A DNA stretch of 64,000 bases from Anastrepha obliqua (taxonomy: Eukaryota > Arthropoda > Insecta > Diptera > Tephritidae), in assembly GCF_027943255.1 (NCBI RefSeq), contig NC_072897.1, positions 45,668,044-45,732,043 of the forward strand, given 5' to 3'. The notes beneath the pieces are model-generated. The model worked only from the letters and a program-made list of their open reading frames with translations. It did no database searches and had not been told where the DNA came from. The position numbers were made by a program, and so were the translations under genes. This document shows, in pieces, positions 45,702 through 56,836 of this stretch. Every line of letters starts with the position of its first letter. Position 1 is the first letter of the stretch.

Positions 45702-45909
45702 ATCAATGAGACGGAGAGTTCGTGGGAGACCAAATAAACCCTGGGTTGATGAGGTCACAGCCGACCTGTGGAAAATGGGGATCTTAAACTATAAAGACGT
45801 AGTAGAGTATGAATCGAAGAGAAGAACCATAGTTGTGGAAGCAAAAGCTAATGATGATGACGGTGATGGAGGTCTTTTTTATAAATATGACTGCACAACA
45901 TATGCCTAG
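45702..45909 (+). pseudogene. C-terminal scrap of a non-LTR reverse transcriptase
   Basis: The frame reads RRRVRGRPNKPWVDEVTADL, then WKMGILNYKDVVEYESKRRT. This resembles the GRP..W.D.V..DL...G....D...R..WR end of RTE/CR1-type polyproteins. It starts right at the hAT target duplication, so its upstream part may lie left of the hAT or may be missing. Confidence 0.45.
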
Positions 45910-46434
45910 CGTGTGATATTTGGTAATATATGTACATATATATATATATAGATATAGATATGCGAGTATCAGATTGGCAACAGAAAAATTATCTCTCGCG
46001 TACATTAGATATCAGGCAATGTCAAAATAAACGTTCAAATATACCTAACCCTTAGTGACGACAGAAACAATTTTTCTCTTATATGAAAGTTATAAAGTAA
46101 CCCAAAAAATTACAGTTGAGAATAATTTTTACCAGCAATGGAAATTTTCTGACGAGTGGCCGAATTGCGTCAGCCCGAAGAGCTTGAAATACTTGACGAT
46201 AGGAAAAGCGCCCACAAAATCTACCTGAAAGTTTGGTGGCATACACAAGGTTTCACAGCCAGGGCGTTTTCCTGTTAGAATAATCCGTCAATTACCATTA
46301 TTTGTCAAACTCGATTTTTACTGTTTTGCTACTATTCCTTCTGATGCCTGGTAATCATCTAATTATTCATTATGTGATTTCTTAATTGGGGTAATTTATT
46401 TGCTGAGCTTGACACATCTAGTAGTTTTTCTGCC
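45910..46434. other. AT-rich spacer with (TA)n
   Basis: A TATATATATATA run is at about 45938-45950, followed by GATATAGATATG. Between 46135 and 46280 an open stretch ends LKVWWHTQGFTARAF; I cannot assign it, though it may be the 5' part of the next retrotransposon. Confidence 0.4.
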
Positions 46435-48400
46435 TTGGAGTCCATTTTGTCTAAACTCTGCTTAAATAACACTCCGCTCAGAAGGAAAAAGCCTTATAAG
46501 TTATCCTTGAATTCTGAGACTTTGAAAAAGCTTAAAAATCTTAAAAATAATTATTTCAAGACGTTTAAATCTACGAAGAATCATTTTTATTTCGTTAAAT
46601 ATAAGCAAACGTTAAAGGATTTCAACGATTTAAATAAATCTCTCTATAATAGCTATATTAACAACATCAAGATAACATTAAAGCAAATCCCAAAACCTTC
46701 TGGAAAAAGGAAGGAGTAGTGTCAGTGTTCCCACTGGTATCTTATTTGATAATAGTCAAGCGCGGAGCCCAAGTGAAGCGGAAAACTTGGTAATGCTTTA
46801 TTAAAATTAAAATCACCCTCTCAAACTGATGCTGATGGACTTTTAGCAGTTTTGATAAAAAATTGTGAAGCCTTGGTATATCCCCTGAAAATTAGTTTCA
46901 AGAAATTTTCAGCTTGAGTTTATTGCAAACAGGTCTACAGTATCTAATCTGGCTGTTCTTATTGAATACTGCGTTGAGTCTTTCTCGGCTGGTTTCCAGG
47001 TCGATTGTAGTTACACCGTTTTTTCGACAGCCTTCGACAAAGTTTTGGCTGTCATTCTGCATTTCTGCAATGAATAAACTCTTATTTGAGCACTAAACGT
47101 TGTGTTGTAACAATTGATCCTATTTTATCTACTCCCTTGGCTGCCACCTCTTTGGTCCGCAAGGAAGTATCTTGGGACCGCTTTTATTTGTGTTATCTAT
47201 TAATGACATCAAAAGTTGTTTCTCATTTGCTAATTCTTTGCTTTATTCTGATGACCTTAAGATCTTCTCAGCGATCAAGGCTCAAGAGGATGACATTAAA
47301 CTTCAAGCCGATATCGATAGACTTTACTTGTGGTGCCAGAATTTACGATTTTCGCTGAACTTATCTAAGTGGTTTCAAATATTTTACTCGAAAACATCTA
47401 ACATTTTGTGCACTAAGTACAGTATCTCGAAGTATGTCCTACAGAGTGTTAGCGAGTTCAAGGGCCTTCGCGTTATCTTTGATAAAAAATTTTCTTTTAA
47501 TAGCCGTTTAAACTATATTACTTTAAAATCTTTCTCGATGTTGGGCTTCGTGAGACGCAATGCCTTCAAGTTCTCTGATCCCTATACCATTAAGTTACTC
47601 TATACATCGTTAGGTGTCATTTAGAATATGCAGTTTTTAATTGGAGACCTTGTAGGCAGCAAGCTATCAATATAATAGAACGTGTGCAAAAAATATTTCT
47701 CAAATATGCCCTTCGGACTCTGAATTTTATTGATCCTATGCCATCATATTCTGCTCGTCTCATACTTATATGTCTCAAGTCCTTGGAAATTCTATACTGC
47801 GACCGCCGTAGCCGAATGGGTTGGTGCGTGACTACCATTCGGAATTCACAGAGAGAACGTCGGTTCGAATTTCGATGAAACACCAAAATTAAGAAAAACA
47901 TTTTTCTAATATTGGTCGGCCCTCGGGAGCCAATGGCAAACCTTCTAGTGTATTTCTGCCATGAAAAACTCCTCATAAAAATATCTGCCGTTCGGAGTCG
48001 GCTTGAAACTGTAGCTCCCTCCGTTTGTGGAACAACATCAAGACGCGCGCCACAAATAGGAAGAGGGACTCGGCCAAACACCTAAAAGGGGCTTACGCGC
48101 CAATTATATATATTACTGTGCCTGTCTTTTACTCATAATTGTGTCTGAAGTAATTGATTGTCCCTATTTGTTGGAAAGGATTCGGTTTAATGTTAAAGGA
48201 AACTTTAAACTAAGTATGCGGGGAATTAAACACCTTTCATAATTATGTTGATCTCGATTTTTCGCTTTCAAGAGTAGCATTTTTAAATCTCTTGAATTCC
48301 ATGTTATAATTGCTTTGAAATCGATATTTCGTCTATATTACATCAGTAGTTTAATCTAAGCAACTTTTGTATCATAGTCTGTAAGGATTGTAATTCATAG
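46435..48400 (+). mobile_element. Jockey/CR1-like retrotransposon remnant, split by a SINE
   Basis: The linker (46435-46719) reads KPYKLSLNSETLKKLKNLKN, with YFKTFKSTKNHFYFVKYKQT and IPKPSG. The RT pieces follow: a VFSTAFDKVLAVI-like block (near 47015-47050), GPLLFVLSINDIKSCF and LLYSDDLKIFSAIKAQEDDI (47172-47290; YSDD in place of YADD keeps both Asp). Then ESVSEFKGL-like and FDKKFSFNSRLNYI, and MLGFVRRNAFKFSD. After the SINE, the C-terminal VIDCPYLLERIRFNVKGNFK lies near 48150-48210. The 3' end near 48400 has an AATAAATAAATG stretch. The frame between 47172 and 47622 is open, so the RT core is only moderately decayed. Confidence 0.75.
47798..48115 (+). mobile_element. tRNA-derived SINE, copy 5, full length (reference copy)
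   Basis: Head: GCGACCGCCGTAGCCGAATG from 47799, with box A TAGCCGAATGGG (47809-47820) and B box GGTTCGAATTT (47862-47872), spaced as in a tRNA-type Pol III promoter. The body then has GGTCGGCCCTCGGGAGCCAA, TCTGCCATGAAAAACTCCTC and GCCGTTCGGAGTCGGCTTGA. The tail is CGCGCCAATTATATATATTA. Insertion split the C-terminal RT frame of the Jockey/CR1-like element. Confidence 0.92.
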
Positions 48401-48414
48401 CCTTAATAAATAAA

Positions 48415-49260
48415 TGTACGTTGGAAAAGATTCTGCGAGCCGAAAAACTTAATCGTTCCGGCTCAATTTATTGTAACACCGTACAGTTGTTGGCTTATGC
48501 CGACAATATTGACATCATCGGCCTTAACAACCGCGCTGTTAGTTCTGCTTTTTCTAAGCTGGATAAAGAAACAAAGCGAATGTGCCTGGTAGTGAACGAG
48601 GACAAGACGAAGTGTTATCAAACAAACAGTCAAAGCAGTGGCGTACCGGCACCCACTTAACTGTTAACAGCTATGATTTTGAAGTGGTAACAGATTTCGT
48701 TTATTGAGGGACTATCATAACACCTTGAAATCCAACAGAGAATTACTCTTAACAACATGTGCTACTTGTTAGGCTACTAAGTAGGCATTTAGTAGAAAAG
48801 TTCTTTCGCCGCAAATAAAACTAGCACGTTAGTAGCCTTTCATCATACTGTTCTGTCATATGGCGTATAAGCGAGGACGAGTACTATGTTCGATGAGGAA
48901 TCCTTTGAGTGTTTTGGGAGAAAAATTGTGCGGATTATTTTTGCACCTGTGCACGTTTGCGACGGCGAGTATTGCAGGCGATGGAACAATAAGCTGTATG
49001 AACTTTACGACGACATAGACGTAGTGCAGCGAATAAAGATCCTCCGTTGACTGGGTCACGTCATCCGAATGGATACAAAAGCTCCTGCTCTGAAAGTATT
49101 CAAAACAGTACCAGCTAGTGGTAGCAGAGAACGAGGTAAAATTTGCTGCTTGGAGAAGGACTTAATTTCAATTGGTGTATCCAACTAGACCGAGTTAGCA
49201 CGAGAAAGAAACAACTGGCGTGCTTTGTTCAACTCGACCATAATGACTTAGGCGTTTGGA
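48415..49260 (+). mobile_element. RTE fragment 2, 5'-truncated
   Basis: The first frame (48421-48660) opens with RAEKLNRSGSIY, then LLAYADNIDIIGLNNRAVSS; YADD reads YADN. It corresponds to 33979-34300 of the RTE at 33597. Downstream come GTIIT..N, IDVVQRIKI-like and LGHVIRMDTKAPALKVFKTV (49040-49115) and the 3' end TAGCACGAGAAAGAAACAAC (49196), matching the 3' part of the fragment at 57957. It abuts the previous element's 3' end. Confidence 0.8.
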
Positions 49261-50285
49261 ATCCCAAAGAGATCGAATCATGGGCGGGAGTGATGATCTT
49301 GCGAATATTTTTCCAATTTTCTCTTTTTCGAGGTAGTGTTAAGTACCTAAAGTCATATAAGTATAGAAAAAAATAATTTAAGTTAAGCAAAGCGAAGACG
49401 GAGTTCAAGCTGACAGTTTGAGGGGAACAATACATATCATTTGTATTCATGTTTTGTACATCGGTACAAAGTCGTTACACAGCCATCACGTAAAGAAACG
49501 TTTCTAGTCGCTTCTTATACTACACTTATCTAAGAATGACCACATTGTAATAAAAGAGAGAATAAAAGCAGTAAGCACTATACCTATACTTACTACTAAA
49601 TTTGATATGCATGTTTCTAGAAAATGTTTGCGGCATTTTAGCTCAGGAACTAAACTGATTTTAATAATTTTTACTTATTTTTTAAAGCTTCGAATAACAA
49701 AAATTTTTTCAGGTTAAATTTTTTGCAAACCCACGACTAATGCTAACAGAAGATTTGTTTTCAAACACAGTGCAACACAGTGGAGAGAATTCGAAAGCTG
49801 TGCCCAACATCAGATCATTAATCGGCTAAAAATTAAGTGCCGCGTGTTAATTTGTGAAAACACGAATTATATCAATACCTTCAAATGCAGTATTTTTTGT
49901 CTATGACGTCGTGGAAAAGGTGTGTGTGTATAATTACTTGAGTTTGGCAGTTTCATTGCTTTCGCTTATTCTTTCACAAACAAGTTTCTTTTCCTTTTGT
50001 TTGTTTATTCGCAGCGCTGACGTCACTGTGAATTGGTAAGGCCTAATCTTGTATTCGACGGCGACGTAACTTGGGCAGTAGCTGCATTAAAATTTTCCTA
50101 TATGGTCATCACAATATCAGTTTTTGCCGACCTCTGTTGTAAACAAATCATTGTTATATCCCTTATTACATCAACAATTTAACTGTTTGTTTTCGGGTAT
50201 GTACTGCAAATGCAACGCGTTCTTAAACGTCATTTTTGTATCAAAAGTCGTGCATTATTTGCAGCAAAAATTTTCACACTGCCAA
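49261..50285. other. AT-rich spacer
   Basis: No coding region recognised. From about 50095 the sequence may be the 5' flank of the Myb/SANT-like gene. Confidence 0.4.
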
Positions 50286-50300
50286 TAAATACGCTAGTAC

Positions 50301-50680
50301 AATGTCTGATGAAAAGTGGGTATTTAATTATTTATTTTAGCTTTTAATACAAAAATTGATGAAAAATACGATATTTAAACTTTATTTTATTATACTTTTC
50401 TTGATTTTAGTGATTACTTTAGTACATCGGAGATAAAATTACTGCTCAGAGTCCGACTGAGCATGGAGAACGAGTTCACGTCGGGAAGGAGGAAAAAGAG
50501 CATGCTCTGGGCTAAGGTCGTAGATGAAGTAAAAAAAGTTAATAAAGATTTAAAAATAGATAGAAACATGACCAAACTTAGTAACAATTCCGTTTTACTG
50601 CACAGCGCGTTCATAAATGCAACAAATCTATTTGCAATTTTTCAACAAATCTATCAGTTGCATGAATTGTCACATTGACA
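50301..50680 (+). CDS. Split gene for a Myb/SANT-like DNA-binding protein (host or Harbinger-derived)
   Basis: A short first exon, ATG TCT GAT GAA AAG TG (50301-50317), ends at a GT donor. The intron closes with TTTCTTGATTTTAG (50397-50410). The second exon reads DYFSTSEIKLLLRVRLSMEN, EFTSGRRKKSMLWAKVVDEV and KKVNKDLKID, a trihelix Myb/SANT-like pattern (W...E...LL..R....F..G..KK.LW..V...). The frame runs to a stop at 50678, losing the usual W of the third helix near 50580. Such genes accompany Harbinger transposases or are domesticated from them. No TIR was found around it. Confidence 0.55.
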
Positions 50681-50795
50681 GTGCTGTCAGCGCTGCAAGT
50701 ACTGCGCATTATAATGCGTTTCTGAACATAGCCTTCTTTGGGTATTAACTATCCAAAAGGGACTACGTGACTCGCTCTTTACATTCAAAGATATA

Positions 50796-51698
50796 CAGGG
50801 TGGGCAAGTAAGACCTACTAATGTTAAACAAAAATAACTTTTGCAATAATAATTTATTTTGGTTAATTGTTTTTATACATTGAATATATTTTATGGAAAT
50901 TATGTATGAAATATTACATCAGACAAATGTCCACCATTTTTCTCGATACAAAGATTAGCTCTTTTTAACGCGTTTTCCATTACACCGCATAATGTTTCTG
51001 GTTAAAGGCACAGTATTTCGTCTCAAATATATTGTTTCAGCTGTCTAATAGTCTCTGGTTTATTAAGATACACTTTGTCTTTTAAATATCCCCATAAAAA
51101 GAAGTCGGGCGCAGTCAAATCTGACGAACGAGCTGGCCAAGGGAAATCTGAATTTTGTGGAAATCAGACGTTTGCCAAAAATTCACGCAGCAGGTCCATA
51201 GTTTGCCTAGCAGTATGCGCAGTTGCTCCATCTTGTTAAAACCCCAAATTAGGATACTGCTCCGCCATTGGCCTCAAAAAGTTGTCAATCAATGTTCTGT
51301 AAGAAGCTCCAGAAATCGATTCCAGCGTTTCATCCTCTATGGATTAGGCCATAACACCGCACCAAACAGTACATTTAAATGGGTGCAACTGATGTTGGTG
51401 TGTTGCCTTTGGAGTTTCAGAGCCCCACAATCTACAGTTTGGTTTCTTGACATAACCATTTATGTATATTGAAACGCGCTTCATCCGACATCAAAACATT
51501 ATTTAAAAAATCAATTTGTGTGGCTAATTGTGTAAGAATAGAAAAACTCGATAATTTGAACGGGTTGTTTTACTGTGGTGTTCCATAATAAATTTCCCAT
51601 AATTCAATTATAACTTACAAAAAGAGAAAAATAAATATGTCAAAAAATAAAAAAGTTATTTGTGCTTAACGTTAGTAGGTCTTATTTGGCCCACCCTG
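50796..51698 (-). mobile_element. Tc1/mariner element, 903 bases, TA duplication
   Basis: Ends CAGGGTGGGCAAGTAAGACC (from 50796) and, read inward from 51698, CAGGGTGGGCCAAATAAGAC match with one or two bases of slippage and go on with CTACTAA.GTTAA. TA flanks both (50794-50795, 51699-51700). The short length indicates deletion of the transposase N-terminus. Confidence 0.92.
50915..51500 (-). pseudogene. Tc1/mariner transposase C-terminal two thirds
   Basis: Minus strand: MSDEARFNIHKWL (near 51450-51490, first catalytic Asp), then NTPTSVAPI...C blocks; QDGATAHTARQTMDLLRE (51180-51235, second Asp); and PWPARSSDLTAPDFFLWGYL (near 51090-51150, third Asp), with a stop between. The C-terminus reads GGHLSDVIFHT (near 50915-50945). 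All three acidic sites are still visible, with about 36 residues between the second and third. Relative of the transposases at 2370 and 40869. Confidence 0.8.
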
Positions 51699-51700
51699 TA

Positions 51701-52190
51701 TATGCAGGAGTGTAACAAATAGAGCATTTCCCAGAGCTGCATTCGTTAGAGCTGCATGCCTCTTGAGAGAAGAAAAAAAAGTTGATAATTGATTTGTAAA
51801 GTTTAATCGAGCCCGCGTGCCTTCAGCAGTATAGACTGATGTAAGTAGTTCACGCTCTTATGCTCTTATATTAATATATAAATATCGGCTGATAAATCAC
51901 AAATATCGGCACAGAATAAATTAATATATAATATTATATAATATAACATACATTATCGGTTGCCGGTCGAAATTCGAGATTTTCATTTAATTGTGATGGA
52001 TATTTAGATCAAGTTTGATTAGTCAACTGTGACTAAAAATTATATCAATTATAACTGTGACTAAAAATTATATCGTTAGGGTGTACTAAATTCAGCATTT
52101 TAATAGGCGTCTCCGATTCTCCATGCGTTAGTGGATGGCGAATAGAATTAAAATAATTATAATAATACTATAGATAATTAATTTTTTTTA
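51701..52190. other. AT-rich spacer
   Basis: No gene seen. Short direct repeats occur: ACTGTGACTAAAAATTATAT at about 52027 and again at 52052. Confidence 0.4.
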
Positions 52191-52194
52191 GGTT

Positions 52195-52839
52195 GGTACC
52201 TTCGCCTCGAAGATATGTTCACGGTTTTAGCATGTTTAGTTTGTTTGTGAGAGGCATTGGGCTTTGGTTTGGAAGTCATAACCATATACCCATGATTCGT
52301 CACCAGTTATGACCCTTTTAAGTAAATCTGGATCATCATTGACGTCATTCAACAATTTCTGAGCGATGCTCTGTGTCGTTGAAATCCAGCAATTTTGGAA
52401 CGAACTGCCACACGCTTCATGCCCAAAATTTCAGCAACCTCAGCAACTTCTTTAATTATTATTCGACGATTCTCCATAACAATTGTCTTCACATTTTCAA
52501 CATTTTCATAGGTTGTTGATGTGCTGGTGCGTCCAGAGCTTCTCGATCTTCTCTGAAAAATTTGTACCACTTGTAAACATTTTTTTGCCTCAGAGCACTC
52601 TCACCGTATACCACTGTGTTTTTGAGCACTTAATTCCATTTTCTACACAAAATTTGATGTAACTTCTTTGATCCATTTTTTCAATAGCAGAAAGTCGCGG
52701 AACACGCAAAACTCTCATTAATGCCTCTCACAAACAAACTAAACATGCTATATTGCTTAAGCCGTGAATAATTACAGAAAGTCGAATGTACATAGCTCGC
52801 GAAATTTGAAAATTCGCCTTATTTTGTAAACACGCCTCG
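52195..52839 (-). mobile_element. mariner element remnant, N-terminal half of transposase
   Basis: Perfect 28-base inverted arms lie at 52231-52258 and 52720-52747. Outside the right arm, sequence to CACGCCTCG (ends 52839, followed by TA) looks like a full mariner end; the left outer part does not match it, so the left end is damaged. On the minus strand the start near 52722 gives MRVLRVPRLSAIEKMDQRSY and IKFCVENGIKCSKT. Then SSGRTSTSTTYENVENVKTI, NRRIIIKEVAEVAEILGMKR and VAVRSKIAGF follow (52349-52570), the two HTH motifs of mariner. Catalytic parts are lost save a TNHGYMV remnant near 52290. Confidence 0.7.
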
Positions 52840-52841
52840 TA

Positions 52842-53394
52842 TACCAGTTCCTTCATCTATTCACCACTTGCTAATAATCGGGGAATCGAAGGCACCTACT
52901 GTTAATAGATATTTTTACACGGTATAAAAGAAGACATTGTGTTCATTTCTGCATTTTAATACAATTTTTTTTTTATTATAACGATTGAATGATTGAAATA
53001 TAATATAACAAACAGTACATAAAATAACAAGTAACAAAAGCAATGGCCGTTCAATGAATGTTGGCAAGCTCTCTCTTTGTCTTTTGTCGGAACACTATTG
53101 TATTGTAATAAGTTAGAAAAATACTTGGAACTTGACACACTTTCAAAAATTAAGCTGAGAACTGGATTATGTAAATAACTTTTCCTCAGTACAATAGCAA
53201 CTCAGGAGTAGGTGCTTTGTATTTTGTAATATTTTAAACTTTACATTCAGTAAACGTGAGCCGCACTACATAAGTTGTCTTTAAAAAGACACAGCTAGAT
53301 GGTTTTCTAAAGTAAAACTTGTACAAATTTAGATTTAGGTTTTACTATTGTATTCAAAATAGGGCTCTTGACAATTATGTGCTGAAAATTACAT
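52842..53394. other. AT-rich spacer
   Basis: No gene or RNA seen. It ends at the 3' end of the following retrotransposon. Confidence 0.4.
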
Positions 53395-55225
53395 CATTTA
53401 GATGTCCACCATGAGCACGTCTACAAGTAAAATCCGGCAAAAAGTCAATCCATGAAAGCCTACTTGTTGAGAGCGTCGAGATATTGATGTTCAAGGTTGT
53501 TCAGCAACATTCTGAACGTACCCCGTTATAACTGAAATCAGTGTGTTAAGACTGTGCTTATTTCTTCTTAGTAGAAGTTCCGTGCGTTTAGCATTGAGAG
53601 TCGGCCACAGCTGTCGGGCGATTTTGCAAATGGCTTCATTACGCCATTTTTCATTCGCTACTCTTACAATTTCTTCGTGGATAAGTAGTTTACATGTTTG
53701 CAAGGGTATACATATCTATATCACTGTCTATGTACTCAGCAGTCAATTTGGTACCGATTTTCGCTAGTTCATCGGCTCTGCAGTTCCCTTCAATGTCACA
53801 ATGACCAGGAACCCATGTCATCATTAGGTGAAATGACTCAGCCATCTCGTTAAGAGATGTACGGCATTTCATGGCTACCTTGGAGGTTATCGAGTGTTTT
53901 GTGAGGGATTTTATCGGTGAAATGTAGATATCATCTCCAGGTATCGCATCACACTGTACCAGTATCACGGCTTTCATTATTGCCATCAATTCAGTCTGAA
54001 AGACACTAAAGTAGTCGGGAAGCCGAAAACGGAAGGAGATCCCCAGATGCTCGGATTATACGCCTCCGCCCACCCTGCCCTCGAGCTTTGAGCCATCTGT
54101 GTATACATGGAAGGACTCGCCCTGTCTTACCTCGTCCCGTTCCCACGCTTCCCTCGAGGGTAGGAGGGTCGTGAACGTTGTAATGGCAGTATAGGTAGCT
54201 GTATAGTCCAGCTGTCCGGGAAGCCCAGGATTTTACCGTGGCCATAGTCTGTGTTTGACCACTTACTTAAAGTGCTCAGCCTTATTGCCGCACTGCGCGC
54301 AATGTACCTTGCCTGCAGATCAACCGGAAGGAAGTTTAATATTGCATACAGTGCTTTCGATGGTGTGGTTGGCATTGCACCGCTAATAACAACAGATGCA
54401 AGACTTTGGACCCTGTCAACTCTTTTAATGTTCGCGCGCTTCTCAAGGGTATTTCACCATATTGCAATACCGTGGTAGAGAATTAGTCTAATTACTGCTG
54501 TGTACAACCAGTGTATCATATCTGAGCCTTCCGCACGAGTATAATGCCGTCGTAGCTTTGCGTACTCCATCTGCGACTGTGCGCCCCCAATTTAGCTTCC
54601 TATCCAGTACGAGTCCTAGATATTTAGCGCTTTCTGTTACTGTAAGGGAATTTCTCCATAAAAATATTTTTTGAAAAGCAGGTGTTTTATGTTTTCTGCT
54701 GAACAGTATCAGCTCTTTGGTGAAGATCGCACAGTGTTGGAAGGTGCTTGCCCGAGACTGCTATAACAATTCCATCGGCATATGAATTTATCCTACCTCG
54801 CATTTTTGCAAGTTCCTGAAGGAGATTATGAACGGTCAGGTTCCACAGAAGCGGAGAGATTACCCAATCCTGTGGTGTACCCCTGATCGGAAATTTCTTA
54901 ATGGATGTTTCATCCAAATCTGCGCGTATCGTCCGCCCGATTAGCATTCGTTCTAATGAACGAGACAAGTGCTCTGTTTACACCCATTTCCGTTAGCGAT
55001 TTGGTAATTGCTTCCGGATGTATGCTATTGAAAACACCTTCGATGTCCAGAAAAGGGTGAAGTGATTTCTCAATCGTATCGACTAGCGAGTGGAGCGCTG
55101 TCTGTCTGTCTCTACTGATTTGCCTTTGATATATGCTTGTTGAGAAGGTGACAGCTTGTTGCTGATCTTTCCTTTGATGTGCCAATCTAGCAATCGCTCT
55201 AACGTTTTTAATAGGAAGGATGTGC
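53395..55225 (-). mobile_element. LOA/I-like non-LTR fragment 4, 5'-truncated
   Basis: Minus order: RT from RQTALHSLVDTIEKSLHPFL (54910-55185, FxDIEG.F block), then IRGTPQDWVISPLLWNLTV (54687-54968, QGG changed to QDW) and a NSYADGIVIAVSG block (YADD reads YADG). Then the GAMPTTPSKALYAILNFLP block (54127-54375) and a HVYTDGSKLE-like RNase H start (near 54075-54110). RNase H next has LMMTWVPGHCDIEGNCRADE (53690-53989, near-intact) and a C-terminal helical part NEKWRNEAICKIARQLWPTL (53491-53703). Endonuclease and ORF1 are absent, as in 5'-truncated copies. Confidence 0.8.
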
Positions 55226-55489
55226 GAAATTTTTTAAGCTTTTATATCTTCTCAGTGAATTTTTCTTTAAATCTAATTTATGCCAGTTTGACTTTTCAAA
55301 AAATATATTTTTTTTTCATTTTCGGAACACATTATGTATTTCGCAAGAAAGGAATTTTTATTTGAGTGCCTTTCGTAATCTTTAATTATAGAAGCAATTA
55401 ATGTGCTTATGTATATCAAGGAATAAATATCTGAAAAAAGTTATAATAAGGAAATGCATATACCATACATATCGTATACATATGTAAGT

Positions 55490-55533
55490 AAATAATTGGC
55501 ACTTACATCTTGTATTCACTGTTTGGCCGAGCT
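55490..55533 (-). mobile_element. tRNA-derived SINE, copy 6, 3' part (left of gypsy)
   Basis: AATAATTGGCACTTACATC and GTTTGGCCGAGCT are the 3' tail region of the SINE in minus orientation. The rest of the same copy continues at 61517 on the other side of the LTR element. AGCT at 55530-55533 is the target duplication. Confidence 0.85.
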
Positions 55534-55747
55534 AGTTACAGACTTGGAAGTTAAGGACTTGCTTGACTTTGGAAAAATATAAAAATTTATTTTTTTGAAT
55601 TTAATTTTAGAGTAGCTCTTAACAATGCTAATACTGGACTGACTGCCAACATATTTACAGTCGTATTTATACTTACACCTCATCTTACTGTTTTAGGTAC
55701 ACGACTTGTACATGTTTAGGAAAAACATGTTTATCTTTTGTTATCCT

Positions 55748-55750
55748 TAA
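55748..55750. repeat. TAA target duplication of the Harbinger in the LTR
   Basis: TAA here matches TAA at 56636-56638, the three-base duplication expected for PIF/Harbinger. Confidence 0.85.
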
Positions 55751-56635
55751 AGCTAAATACACACCAGGCAACCGTTGAAGCAACGGTTGCAGCAACGTGT
55801 TGCCTTTGTTTAAGAAACACGTTGCGACCGTTGCTTCAATCTCAGTATTGTATATAACTGTGGTGCAGGAAAGGTACAAGCGGAAGATACGTAAAATTAA
55901 ATTTTTTAAATGATCGACGAAATGCGTAAAATTACTTCTCTTATTATAATTGACAAACTTTTGTACGAAAATGAGGAAGAAAAAAAATCTGGTCCAAAAA
56001 TTGGCTTTTAAAAAAATCGAATTTTCGAACGAGAGGCTGCTGAAAGAACTGTAGGAAAATGAGCCAGCGGACTATACAAATTACATGAGGATGGACGAAA
56101 CCCTGTTTAGAAAATTGTTGGACTTCGTAAAGGCCAAAATAACGAAACAAGATACCATAATGAGAGAGGCAATATCAGCAAAAATTAGACTGGCAATAAC
56201 TTTGCGGTATCTTGCAACAGGAAACGCTTTTGCGGACTTGAAATTTTTATCAATTTTATTGTATTCATTTTTTAATTGTTCGTATGCTTGTTCGTATGCT
56301 TATATCCCACAGCTCTCTCAAATTTTATATTCGTTAATAAAATTAACATAATTTTCATTATTTTCAATTCCCATTTTTTCCTTTTTCACTTTATTTTACT
56401 CCGCACGAACCTTCTTCTTTGCTTGTGTTCAACGAACTGAACGAGTAAAAGCAGTAAACAATGATACACACGAAGCAACGGTTGCAGCAACCTATCCCCA
56501 AAATCAAATTTATTTGATATTTCAGGCAACGGTTGCAGCAACACGAAAATCATTTGGCAACACAGCTACACACGAGGCAACGGTTGCTTCAACATGGCCG
56601 AGTTGCTGCAACGGTTGCCTGGTGTGTATTTAGCT
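55751..56635 (+). mobile_element. PIF/Harbinger element inserted in the LTR, 885 bases
   Basis: Inverted ends AGCTAAATACACACCAGGCA from 55751 and its inverse ending at 56635 match perfectly over about 27 bases. The motif GCAACGGTTGC with AGCAAC neighbours recurs at both ends (55766-55830, 56476-56620). It lacks a full transposase, so it is non-autonomous. Confidence 0.92.
56085..56260 (+). pseudogene. Harbinger transposase N-terminal fragment
   Basis: The frame at 56085 reads MRMDETLFRKLLDFVKAKIT, KQDTIMREAISAKIRLAITL and RYLATGNAFADLKF. This is the conserved block preceding the DDE domain of PIF/Harbinger transposases (relatives read YLRMD...F..LL..V...I.K..T.MR.AI....RLA.TLRFLATG..Y..L.F). 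Beyond DLKF the sequence loses similarity, and the DDE domain is absent. Upstream, ERLLKEL.ENEPADYTNY leads into it after one stop. Confidence 0.85.
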
Positions 56636-56821
56636 TAACATATGTTTATCTTTTGTTATTCTTAAAATACATATGTTTATCTTTTGTTATTTTTAACATA
56701 TGCTTATCTTTGGTTATTCTTAAAATACATATTTTTGGATTTGTACAGCCCTGCATGAGTATACTTAGAATTTACTTAACTATTTTTATTTATTATTTGT
56801 GAATGAAATCATTCCTTAACT

Positions 56822-56836
56822 CTCCCCTTCCTAAAT
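56822..56836 (-). promoter_or_regulatory. Polypurine tract of the gypsy-type element
   Basis: Minus strand AGGAAGGGGAG directly precedes the 3' LTR, the site of plus-strand priming in LTR retrotransposons. Its position fixes the LTR boundary and the minus orientation. Confidence 0.75.

Larger units (their letters stand above)
55534..56821 (-). repeat. 3' LTR of the gypsy-type element, interrupted
   Basis: Without the Harbinger element (55751-56635) the LTR is about 400 bases, equal to the partner at 61112-61516 (405 bases). Both hold ACTTGCTTGACTTTGGAAAA and several TATGTTTATCTTTTGTTAT units. Next to its inner edge (56822-56835) the minus strand has a purine run AGGAAGGGGAG, the polypurine tract. 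Confidence 0.92.

Noticed and set aside
47809..47872. Possible functional tRNA gene
   Set aside because: A and B boxes are present, but no acceptor stem pairs and the same sequence recurs as a dispersed SINE.
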